This document shows, in pieces, positions 44,886-55,515 of a DNA stretch of 64,000 bases. The notes under the pieces are model-generated. The model was not told the DNA's origin and did not search any database. It worked only from the letters and a program-made list of their open reading frames with translations. The position numbers and the translations under genes are program-made. The stretch comes from Juglans regia. Its lineage: Eukaryota; Streptophyta; Magnoliopsida; Fagales; Juglandaceae. The stretch is taken from contig NC_049912.1 in assembly GCF_001411555.2 (NCBI RefSeq), positions 20,072,341 to 20,136,340 of the forward strand. The letters are read 5' to 3'. How positions within the stretch are numbered: the first letter of the stretch is position 1; every line of letters starts with the position of its first letter.

Positions 44886-45358
44886 CTTAATATTGTTATT
44901 GTGAACATGCCCAATGAAAGGTCTAGGAAACATTTCCTAATTTAGTGAACCTTACATTAAATAATTCAAATAAAAGCTTTAGAGATCCCAAGATTATCAT
45001 TAGAGTTCTTCTTTTTACAAATTGGTACGGATGATACACCTTTCACACTTCTTACGTGAAAAATTTTAATTTACAACATATTTAATTTATAAATATCTCA
45101 TGTAAATAAAATAATATTAGTTAACAATATGGATGATATATTATCCATAATGGCTTGCAAATGGAATTATTTTTTACCTTTACAAGCCCAAATAACAAAA
45201 AATTATAGCCTTCATTCAAAATGATTTCCTAATTTCATCTCTAATTATGAATCATTAAAATTGTCTCTAATACTAATTGTTAGCTAGAGACTATAAGGGA
45301 CGGATAATCTAAGGCCGGCCAGGCGGGTCACTACTTCCCACCCCTTCAATTTGTATTT

Positions 45359-45483
45359 TAGTAATGATACACGTACAACTCTTTTTACAATCACCTACAC
45401 AATTATATTTTAAAATAAGAGATATTTTTATAGAATAAATTATAAAAGAGAGTTGTTTAAAATGTTGCACGTGCATCATTTTC
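45359..45483. mobile_element. Palindromic MITE, about 125 bp
   Basis: Left arm TAGTAATGATACACGTACAAC and right arm GTTGCACGTGCATCATTTT pair well, with CTCTTTTTACA against AAAGAGAG-type inner parts. The middle is A/T-rich. It is distinct from the GAGATGAGATG family. Confidence 0.6.
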
Positions 45484-46140
45484 CGTTTTCCTTTTCTTGT
45501 GTTACAATCCATGGCTTAACAACTGCGTAAGATACATGAGATGAGTAAAGCATCTGAGGATAGTACATGCAATGGGTGGTTTGGGTCTTATGTTAGCATC
45601 AGTAAATAAGGTTTATATTCTAGACAGATAGTGATATTGGATGTAAGCATTATGAATCGATGGGATTGCGATAGGTCTTGGGAATCAGCTTTCATTTCAG
45701 TTGTTTGCTTTTTATTGGTTGGGAAGCCCGGAGAAATAGGTGTTTGTTATTTGTTTTTCTGGTGGGGGCTTCTAAGCTAGATAATTGCCTTGTAAGAAGT
45801 ATCCAGAACTTATACAAATTTTCATTTTCATTTTCTTTTTCTCTGTTATATTGATGGTTCTCGCCCTCAGTGAGTGATAAGGTATAAGAAACTGTATAAT
45901 TAAGTTGATAAAGTGACTAAGTTGTTAGCCAAAAAATGAATTAAACCCTTAATTATGCAGTGAATTATAAACTGAGGTCCATTGTTAAATCATAATATTT
46001 TGCTCTTAAAAAGATTTATGCAACTGTTAAGCCCCATCAGAATTAATATCTCAATTTTATCCTTTTTATTGTGAACACTTAATCCCAATTTTAGGTAGGA
46101 TATTTTTGAAAAAGGCCCACCAATTGATACACAAAACAAA

Positions 46141-48130
46141 TGTATCAAGGCGTGCACAGCAGACTCACGCACGCGGAAACACAAATGTATGGAACATGGC
46201 TTGAGGTGCATAGCAGTGCACTGCAGAGGAAAAGAATGGAACGACGCGAAGCGCACGGGCAGAGAGATGTGGCACGAAGCTGGGTTGGATCGAGCGGCTC
46301 ATGGGACGCACTGCAAGGGCGCTAAAATGTCAACTACAGAACCTGAGATGGAGATGAAATGCAGGACGGGGGGAGATGCGAAACGCAGGGGAACGAAACA
46401 CACACATAGTATAAAAGGAAAGATTTTTGCCGTGCGCCTCCTTCTTGATTTCTTCGGTTTTTCGATTTTCATTTTTTTCTTTGGAGATTTTCTGTTTCAG
46501 ACCCCTGTTTTGGGGAGATTAGTGTTCTTTATTTATATTCTTTCATATAGATTCAAGAAGGTAGATGAAGTATTTAGATTCAAAGATGCTAGGCTAAATT
46601 TCTAAGCCTAGGTTGTGGGGAGTAATCCAGAAACTGATTGGCATGAATTTGCTCATTTTCCATTGATTTTCATTTCACATCTTATTGAGTTGTAATGCTG
46701 TTATATTTGGAGAAGCTTGGAATTCTTTCTCATGCATTTTGATCTGTTGTAGACATTAGGCACAACTGATGCTTGATCTGATTTAAGATTATGATAGTTT
46801 TCTTTTATTGCTCAACTATCTTTACAACTCAGTAGGAAATTTGGGGCTAAGATATAACTTGTGCTTAATTTGTTACATTTTCTGATCATGATCCTTTCGT
46901 ATGGGTTAGTGGTTGAGTAGAAGAGGGATTTTAACATTTTTATTGTCAATTTGTGAAAGGATGAAAACTACAATTTAGTTGTTTATTTTTCTGCAATTCC
47001 TAATTCCTTGCAACCAATTCTCTAGTATTTATTTATTTCAATTTCTATTTCTTTCAAGTCTATAAGCATTCAGAAAATTATTACAAAAAAAATAGAGAAA
47101 AGATCCAAACCATTATTCATTAATCCATTTCAAATCAATACATAAATTTACTTTACTTGTTTCTTTTCTTGGTTTTGTAAATACCCATTTTTACAAACAA
47201 TTTCTTCACACTAAATACACTTCATTATATGTTTGCTCAGCATGAATACTATTGTCCCTGTGGAAATGATCATGGAACTCATCTATGTACTACTTTGATA
47301 GCTATTGCACTTGGAAGACAGATTTAGAAAGCCATCAAGTTTTTGGCTCTCTGTAACTAGGGGTGTAACCGGTCCGGTCCGGTCCGGTTTTGGACAAAAT
47401 CTAGGACCGAACCGGTATGTACCGGTTTTGTATTTTTCAAAACCGATTACGCCCCGATTACCCTCCTAAACAGGTACTTCCGGTTTTACCGGTTTCCGGT
47501 CCGGTCCGGTCCGGTTTTCCGGTTTTTTTTAAATGTAAAAAACATATAATAAAGTGTTAATTCTTATTATAAAATATTATTAAAAATTTAATATATATAT
47601 TATGCTTAAAGCATATGATCAATTAAATTTTTATCTTTAAGATTAAACTTTTATTTTATAAATTATAACAACATTATCTTATATATAATTATATTAATAA
47701 CATATGATCAAATAAATTACAAATGTTCATATTTAAGAATAACATTTTATAATATTATTTATAAATTATAATATAAAATTTTTTCATATATGATATATAA
47801 TTATATATATTATATATAAAAATTTAACATATAATTATATATTATATATATAAATATTTTGTATAATATATAAATTAATTTTTATATTTTTTTTTCCAAC
47901 CGGTCCGGTTCGGTCCGGTCCGGTCCTAAAAACTACGGAACCGGAACCGGACCGGAACCGGCCGGTTTTCATAAAATAGGAACCGGTTCCGGACCGGACC
48001 GGTTCAAAACCGGACCAACCGGTCCGGTTCGGTCCGGTCCGGTCCGGTTTTCCGGTTTCCCGGTTTAAATTTACACCCCTATCTGTAACACCTTACATTA
48101 TTCAATCATTCATTCACCTGACTTATTGCA
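46141..48130 (+). repeat. Possible long LTR of a degraded retrotransposon (interrupted by a hAT-like element)
   Basis: The stretch ends in CTTATTGCA just before a primer-binding-site-like sequence (48133). It contains a TATA box, AGTATAAAAGGAAAG at about 46408, and words such as ATGCTAGGCTAAATTTCTAAGC and TATTGTCCCTGTGGAAATG that recall plant retrotransposon termini. A possible TG start is at 46141. There is no partner LTR in the window, so limits are guesses. The frame 46189-46605 (138 aa) has no domain and spans the TATA region. Confidence 0.4.
47358..48081. mobile_element. hAT-like element, CCGGT family, 724 bp
   Basis: Ends TAGGGGTGTAA and TTACACCCCTA are perfect 11-bp inverted repeats. 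An exact 8-bp duplication TCTGTAAC flanks it (47350-47357, 48082-48089). Next to each end are many copies of CCGGT / CCGGTCCGGT and the complement ACCGG. The core (about 47530-47900) is A/T-rich with no coding. It is a young-looking insertion. A degenerate relative is at 61863-62306. Confidence 0.92.
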
Positions 48131-48800
48131 AATTGGTATCAAAGAGATACTAATCTCTGTGAAATTTTTTTCACCATGGTTAAAGGAATCCGCATGACTC
48201 ATTAACAGGATGGCCTCAATACGCTTAAGAAGACTACCGATTCCCAATATAAGAGTTTGGAGACTGAGATGCAGGCCTTGAAGAGATTAATGCAACAATT
48301 GGCTGCTTTGACTCTTGAACTACAAAAGAAAAATTAGAGGTTAGGTCAAGAAGAATCATCATCGGGTGTACATTTGTAGAATATGGAGCTCAATTGTCAA
48401 GGAGGAGAGGTACATACCAGGTTAGTATGCCTCGACTTTCCATCTTTCATGGAGATGACCCCACGATATGGCTGTATAAGGTGAGCCAGTTCTTTAACTT
48501 TCACAACCCATTCCCGCATCATCACGTAAGGTTAGCTTCTTTTTACATAGAGGGAAAGACCCTCATTTGGTTCTAGGATTTAGATTCATTTGTTAGCACG
48601 CTTTAGGTCGGATTTTGATCAAATGCTTATGATGATTCTATGGAGTCTATGCTGAAGCTGAGTAAGTTAGAATTGGAGGAAATAACAATTGTAATAAGGA
48701 GTCTATGGACAAGAAGTAATGAATTTATTTTCGAAGGGCGGTTCTAAAATTCCAGCTAATCATAACAAGTGAATGATTACAAGAGTTTCAGTTGGCTCAA
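48131..48800 (+). pseudogene. Ty3-type gag remnant with primer-binding site
   Basis: TTGGTATCAAAGAG at 48133-48146 resembles the initiator-tRNA primer site TTGGTATCAGAGC. An ATG at 48176 opens a frame with a coiled-coil segment (YKSLETEMQALKRLMQQLAA). It then gives LDFPSFHGDDPTIWLYKVSQ, VRLASFYIEGKTLIWF and AYDDSMESMLKLSKL, the order of plant Ty3 gag. Stops interrupt it at several places. No pol follows, because the sequence changes into a LINE remnant near 48830. Confidence 0.78.
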
Positions 48801-48829
48801 AGTCTTTAATGAAGAACCAAGGAAGCAAT

Positions 48830-49390
48830 GCTGAAAGGAGTGACCTGAAGTGGAAAAAGCCAAGGGAGAACTATGTGGAGGCCAATTGTGATGCATCATT
48901 GGACCAAAAAGATAGGAAGATGGGGTTATGCCAGATTATCATCTGAGATGAGGAAGGAGAATAAGTATTGGCAACATTTTTGGTCAAATAAGCAATGTAT
49001 ATCAACCAGTCTTAGTAGAAAGTTATGCCTTATGAAGAGCAAATGAAGTATGTTGGGATTTTAACTTCAATAAGGTAATATTTGAAGACGATGCTCAAGT
49101 CATCATTAATGCACTTTGATGAGAAAGAAGAACTCTCCTGTTATGGGAGCGTTATGGAAGATGCAAAGAAACTTTTGAAAAGAAAAAATGATTGACAGGT
49201 GCAATTTGTGCATAAAAACATAAATAAGGTAGTACACACTCTAGCAAATGTAGCTTTATAGTTAATCAGAGAGAGTATGGATAAAAGAGGCTTCAGATCT
49301 CATAAATTCTCATTTGGGGAATGATAAGAATTGTAATGAGTGATACGTTAACAATGAATATTAAAGTCTTTTATATTCAAAAAAAAAATT
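48830..49390 (+). pseudogene. LINE 3' end: RNase H domain with poly(A) tail
   Basis: The frame reads KWKKPRENYVEANCDASLDQ, then KMGLCQIII.DEEGE, VESYAL.RANEVCWDFNF, VIFEDDAQVIINAL, EDAKKLLKRKN and VQFVHKNINKVVHTLANVAL. This is the plant L1-type RNase H (RVT_3-like): Asp in NCDAS, Glu in VESYAL, Asp in EDDAQ. The HREAN word of the family is decayed to HKNIN. Stops are frequent. An A-run at 49379-49389 marks the 3' end. The 5' part is absent. Confidence 0.8.
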
Positions 49391-50600
49391 AGAGAGGAAC
49401 GACATTCGTTTTTGAGGATACAAGTCCCAATGGTTAAAATTAATGGAACGGAGTCTAAATTTTGAAATATTATGGGCGGGGACGTCTTAAGAAAGTCAGC
49501 ATGACGACCCTCCCATATATATGACATCACACTTACAAATAATGTTATATGTTTTATTTTCGTATCACTATCTCACGATATCTTTAAATTTAAATTTTTA
49601 TAAAATAACATTTGATAAAAACAATTCACGTCAATAAAAAAATTATTGATTTAAGAAAAAGAAAAAAAATTGTAAAGAAATTGATAAACACATAATTATT
49701 TTTATAACTTTTTATATAACTATATTTTAAATAAGGATCATTTTTATAAAATCATTTATAAAAATAATATCAATTCATTTTAGAATAATTTTATTTGGCT
49801 ATTTAAAATTTACTACTCAGATGATTCTCTCGACATGACACTACTTTGTAATGTCATGTAGTTTATTAAAAAGATTAAAATAAAAACATAAAAAGAACAA
49901 ACGGAATCTAGAGTTTCAAAATTTTTTTTTAATTTTCAGACGCTTTTTATTTATTTTCCTTACCAAAATGTGTTTTATTTATTTTTTAGCTGTTTGTTTT
50001 GTTTAATATACAAAAAATAATATTTTAAAAAATAAAAAAGCCAAAATACGTCTAACACTGTCGGTAGCCCGTTGCCTTTTTTTTTTTTTTTGCCTTGTAG
50101 GTATATTATATATAGTTATCAAATACGCAAATGTTGTATAAGTATTTTTTTTAAAAAAGTTATTATTAAAAGATTATGTTTTTTTTATAGATATTATATT
50201 TATTTATTTTTTTAAAGAATTAGGTAATGTTTACATTCTAACAATTGTAATTATTAGTCGTAAAGTGAAGTGAGAAAGAGTTACATTTCGTTTAGTAAGT
50301 AAATTTATCTTAATTTATTATTATAATTTTTTAAAATTTTAACATAAAATATAATAAATAATTTAATTTTTTTAAATTTTAAAAAAATAATAATATTAAA
50401 AATTAATATTATAATAATATATTATAATAATATTTTATCATTTCAATTCAATTCAATATCATAATACAGCCTTAATATTCCGTTCTGCACTCGTATTATT
50501 TTTCAGTTTAAAATATGTTTGTGAGGAAGAGTGAAGTTGCTGATCATATCAAGTTATGAACAGTACATTAACGGAAAGAGAAACAGATTATTAGTTTATT
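49391..50600. other. Gene-free A/T-rich interval upstream of the COBRA-like gene
   Basis: Repeat copies at about 50098-50265 (A/T-rich MITE) and 50286-50475 (GAGATGAGATG family, degenerate) lie in what must be the upstream region of the COBRA-like gene. No clear TATA box was seen; TTTATTTATTA at about 50594-50604 is a weak candidate. Confidence 0.4.
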
Positions 50601-50728
50601 TATTACTCTCTTTATCCGTTGCCGCTCTCTTTTGAAAAGCTCTGGCTCTGTCCCTCCGTACTTTCTTTGAACAAGTTCAAAAGAATCAAAACTCCACAGT
50701 CCAGACTCCATAACCAAACAGCACCAAA

Positions 50729-53352
50729 ATGGCCGTCCATTTCATCCACTTCGTCGCCGGTTTGGTTCTATTCACCGTTTTACCATTCTTGGTCGCCCAG
50801 TCTCCATCTGCGGGTGCCGATTCATGCAACGGCGTATACTTGTCCTACACCTACAGCGGCGGAAGGAAGCTCATGCCGAATCGTACGTCCGATCCAACCC
50901 GGCAGCCCTACCGGTTCGAGTCGGTTCTGACCGTGCTCAACAACGGGATCGTGGACCTCAAGTCGTGGAGGGTCTTCGTTGGGTTCAAGCACGACGAGTA
51001 CTTGGTCTCCGCTTCCAACGCAGTGCTGGCCGACGGGACCAGCCTTCCCGGTAGCGTCGGAAACGGCACCGTTTTCTCCGGGTACCCGATGACGGACCTC
51101 AAGACGGCGGTTAAGACCGCCGGGGACTTGACTCAGATTCAGGTCCAGGTCCAGCTAGTGGGAACACAGTTTGGTGTGGCTCCCCCCACGGTTCCATTGC
51201 CCTCGAACATTTCTCTGGCCAATGATGGGTGGGTTTGTCCTAGGCCAGCTGCTCGAGGTAAACTTCTCTTCCTCTTTTTTTCCCCATTTTCGATTTATGG
51301 GTATTTGGTGGCTCATTGTTTTGAATCTTCTTGGAACTTCTTTTTTTCCTTAGAATTTTATTTTTGGTGTATACTTGTATGTGGTGCTATATGGGTATTT
51401 TTATGCTCTCCATATTCTTCGCATTATTTTGAGTTGTAGTAGTAGTTTTTCAGTTAGCGTCGAGTCTGTGGTTATATTAATTTTGATCTATATTAGTTGT
51501 TTTCACTAGAAAGATGGGGGAGAAAAATATCGAAAACATGCAACATACTTCTTTGTGCTAATTAGTATTTTGTTGAAGAGAATGGGATCAAGATTTTTTC
51601 GACGTTGCATGCTAATATAAAGTGGGCCATATTAACTTGTTTAAGACTATCATATTTTGTAAACTTGAGGTCGCTTTATTGCTTTGCCAGATGATTTTTC
51701 AGTTTCTCATTCATGAGGAAAGTCTTGTCGAGGCTTAATTACCATAGAAAATGAAATGGAGAGTGGAACAAAGTTCTTTGCTCTCGGAAAACTCTTTTTT
51801 TGGGTATTCTGCCTTCTTTTTGTAAACGAAATTATAAATGCACTTGATGTCAGAGCACAGCATATAGTTTTTACGATGAATTGGTTTTGTGCTTTAAGAG
51901 AATGTGTTCATGAGCATGAATGTTGGTTTTTCAGGGAATGTGACAAGAGTCTGTTGCACACAAGACCCAAATGCTAAATCAAACATTACTGTAGATGAGG
52001 AGTTCCTGCCTCGCCAGAGTGGCGACCTTACTATTATGTATGATGTGATCCGGACATATGAGTCGAACTACTGGGCACAAGTCACACTCTCAAACCATAA
52101 CCCTCTTGGCCGTCTTGATAACTGGAAATTGCACTGGGAATGGACAAGAGATGAATTTATCTATGCGATGAAAGGGGCATATCCATCAGTTGTCGATTCT
52201 TCTGAATGCTTATTTGGCCCTCAAGGTACATATTACCAGAGTATAGACTTCTCCACTGTATTAAATTGCGAAAGAACTCCAACCATAATTGACCTGCCTC
52301 CAACCAAGTACAACGACACGGTCCTTGGATTGATCCCTTATTGTTGCCGAAATGGTACAATCTTACCTCGTGAGATGGACCCAAGTAAGTCAATTTCAGC
52401 ATTCCAGATGCAAGTCTATAAAATGCCACCAGATCTCAACCGATCACTGCTTATTCCACCAGTGAATTGGAAGATCAATGGTATACTCAACCCTGATTAT
52501 CGATGTGGCCAGCCAGTGCGGGTGAGTCCTAGCCAATTCCCAGATCCAAGTGGCTTACCTTTAAATTCAACTGCAGTCGCCAGTTGGCAGGTGGTCTGCA
52601 ATATAACGCATCCCAAAGGAGGAAGCCCCAAATGCTGTGTCTCATTTTCTGCTTACTACAATGATTCTGTCATTCCATGCAAAACTTGTGCATGTGGGTG
52701 CCCTAATAACCCAGCTCGTACTTGTAGTGTGGCTACTCCAGCCATGCTTCTTCCTTCGAATGCTCTTCTTCTTCCTTTTGCAAACCGGACTGCCTTGGCT
52801 ACAGGTTGGGCTCAGCTTAATCATCGACTAGTGCCAAGGCCAATGCCCTGCGGAGATAACTGTGGGGTCAGTATTAACTGGCATTTGCACACAGACTACA
52901 GTAGGGGATGGAGCGCAAGAATCACAGTGTTCAATTGGGATGAAACTGCCTTTGCTGATTGGTTTGCTGCAGTACAATTGGACAAGGCAACCCCTGGTTT
53001 CCAAGCAATGTACTCATTCAACGGAACTACCTTGGCCTTGAATGGTGTCAACAATACCATATTCATCCAGGGTCTTCCAGGATTAAACTATCTTGTGGCA
53101 GAAGCAGATGGAGCTGACCCACAGAAGGACCCTAGGGTGCCTGGGAAACAACAATCTGTGATCTCCTTTACTAAGAAAAAGACCCCTGGAATTAATGTGC
53201 CTAATAGAGATGGGTTTCCCACTAAAGTATACTTCAATGGAGAGGAGTGCTCGCTGCCTTCCGTATATCCAACTGGTGGTAGTAATAGAAGCGGCCCTGC
53301 TATGGTTTTTTCGGTCTTAGCAATGGTAGCGTTCATTTTGATGCAGCAATAG
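50729..53352 (+). CDS. COBL7-like: COBRA-like protein, COBL7 type
   Basis: GPI-anchored cell-surface protein. COBRA family members act in cellulose deposition and oriented wall growth. Two exons, 50729-51257 and 51935-53352 (intron GT-AG, 677 bp), give 648 aa; the Gly177 codon is split G|GG. A signal peptide covers about residues 1-24. The first exon encodes the extra N-terminal region found only in the longer COBL7-11 group. The second carries the COBRA domain from GNVTRVCC onward, with the diagnostic CCVS motif (410-413) and Cys-rich CKTCACGCP, and many N-glycosylation sites (NRT, NIT, NDS, NGT). The C-terminus [19 protein letters not shown] after a small-residue stretch is a typical GPI signal. 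Length fits the long subgroup. The start ATG is the first that opens the signal peptide. No stop or frameshift was seen. Confidence 0.96.
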
Positions 53353-55515
53353 CCGGGTGACTTCTGTCATCATGAGCATTGCTTGATATGCGTTTAACCA
53401 GGAAGTTTATATTAACAGGAGATGCATGCTATGATTCTTATATAGAGGATGTAATGGTACTTCAGCCATGGCTTTGTAAAGGTTTGCAGAACTGCCATAG
53501 TTGGAAGGGAAATGAAAACATTGACTAGTTAGAGACCATCAAAATATATGAAGTGAGCTTGGATTTTATATTGTGTAACCATAACCTCCGTTGCTCAGTT
53601 TGATTCTTCATGCTATACATTTCATGTTTTTCACTAATTTTTTCTTTGGAAGGGATCAGTATTTAGGGTCTGTTTGTATAGTGAGATGAGATGAGGTAAT
53701 TTGGTTTCATCTCATCTCTGTATTCAAATGGGCCTTAATGTTTCGAATATCAGATTATTTCCTTTGGGTGGGACATTCTCCTTAACAAGTAGGGGAAGGG
53801 CATTTTTTTTTCATTCCAATACATTCTTTATAAAGCCAGGTTTATAATTATATGTAGTGTTTTCTGGGCAGACAAAGTTCCTTGTTATTCACAAAAGTAA
53901 TAGACTCTCAGTGCCTCAAACCACTGTCCTTTCAAGTCTTCCCAATGTTTTCATAGAGGCTTAAATCTATGTCCTATACTCCTTAAATCTATGTTGTCCA
54001 AACCTGGTGCCTTTTCTATTAAAAAACAAATAATTTGTAGACTTAGCAATATTAAATTCTACTTGTACTTGTATATATAAAGTAACCTTCTAAAAATTAT
54101 TGAAAGAAATTATAAGAAATCTGATCTCTTAAAAGTGGAACTTCTACTACTATTCATGTTACTTTTGTTTTTTAACAAGGAGCTCAGAATCATAATTTCA
54201 TTTGAGAAGACTAGAACCACATCCCTGGCCCACAGCTATACAATGAGCTGTCGAGGAGCGAAACCATGACAATCTCCAATCCAATCAAAAGATGAATGAG
54301 ATTGAAGAATCACAAATCTCGTGATCAGTGAGATATTTTTAGGCATTCTATGAATATTAATAAAAAAAATATTAAATAATAATAAATAATATTAAAAAAT
54401 AAGTAAAAAATAATAATAAAATAATGAATAATAGTGAGGTATTATGAGAATACCTCTGTAACCAAACTAGGCTGAAATATTCTGAGTACCTATGTTTGGG
54501 TGTCAAATCTATCTCAATCTATTTCAAATCCATAATTGATAAGATTCACTACTTTTTTAACTTAAAAAAAATTAAACATATCTCAAACCTGCTTTATATA
54601 TTCAAAATTTCAAACACATTGAAATGAGATCTACAAAGCACAACTATTCAGAAATCAACTAAGGTAATCTGAAATCACCTCCACACTCAAAACAGTGAAA
54701 AATAGAATGATCAATGGAAGAGGCAGAAGCAGAAAATTTAACTTGGGAGGTAAAGTTGTTGTTGTTGTGTGTGTAGTAAAATCTACCTTGTAATAAAGAC
54801 CTTAAAAAACTAGATTAGGCTTTTTAAAGTTTGAGGGGGGCTTCAAGCTTGTTGGTATGGTCCCGCCCCTGGACAATGGAGGTCACATGAATTTATTGCA
54901 CTAAAAGCTATCATAGAACCTCGTCAAATTTAAGAACAATAAAATAACCAGAAAAGAATACCCAGACTTTGTCTAGAGCATAAAATTGAATATATACATC
55001 ATAATTGCTGAAGATGAGGAAAAAAAATAAAAAGGAATAAAAGATCTGAGAAAAACATTCAAACTTAACATGCTAAATAGACTTAGAAAGCTCCTATAAA
55101 TCTGCAGATGTGTCAAAACCTCCTCTCCACAAACTCAATATGAGCTCAACCAATGGACACCTTCAACCACCTAAAGCTAGCAGTTCTTTGCTATGTTTTG
55201 CTACTGAAAGCAGTCAAAATTTGCATGCCCGCCTTTGTATATCATCCAGTGGTATCTTACCGGCTTCACAATTTGTGCCAATGTAACTGAATCATCTCAA
55301 TTGTCCATTGTTCCGAACTTTACATGTTGAGGTTAAAACCAACATAGCAGGCTATTCAGCTAGGAAGATGCCAGTGAGTGAAATAATGTAGCCCTGTTTC
55401 TTCAGGTTGGAAATAGAATCTCCATTGTGTGATTGCATGGTAAAGTCTCCATCTGTGGCAGCAAGTATGTACATCAGAAACTGCAATCATAGAAAGAACT
55501 GGAGTACGGCTCTCT
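53353..55515. other. Convergent intergenic region: 3' ends of the COBRA-like and ARR genes
   Basis: The COBRA-like 3' UTR probably runs to about 53640, and the ARR 3' UTR on the minus strand covers part of 55000-55515. Between them are a short deletion derivative of the GAGATGAGATG MITE (53667-53737) and A/T-rich DNA. No third gene seen. Confidence 0.5.
53667..53737. mobile_element. Miniature deletion derivative of the GAGATGAGATG MITE
   Basis: GGGTCTGTTTGTATAGTGAG then ATGAGATGAGGTAATTTGG is followed at once by TTTCATCTCATCTCTGTATT and CAAATGGGCC. Only the two ends (about 35 bases each) remain, forming a 71-bp hairpin-capable palindrome without the A/T-rich core. Confidence 0.75.

Larger units (their letters stand above)
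42940..46140. other. Gene-free interval with MITE copies
   Basis: A/T-rich. Two GAGATGAGATG-family copies (44200-44402, 44662-44885) and one palindromic element (45359-45483) are listed separately. Open frames here are short and without domains. Confidence 0.4.

Noticed and set aside
46189..46605. 138-aa plus-strand frame as a protein-coding gene
   Set aside because: A TATA box lies within it and the second half is low-complexity Phe/Ile. The region looks more like a retrotransposon terminal repeat.
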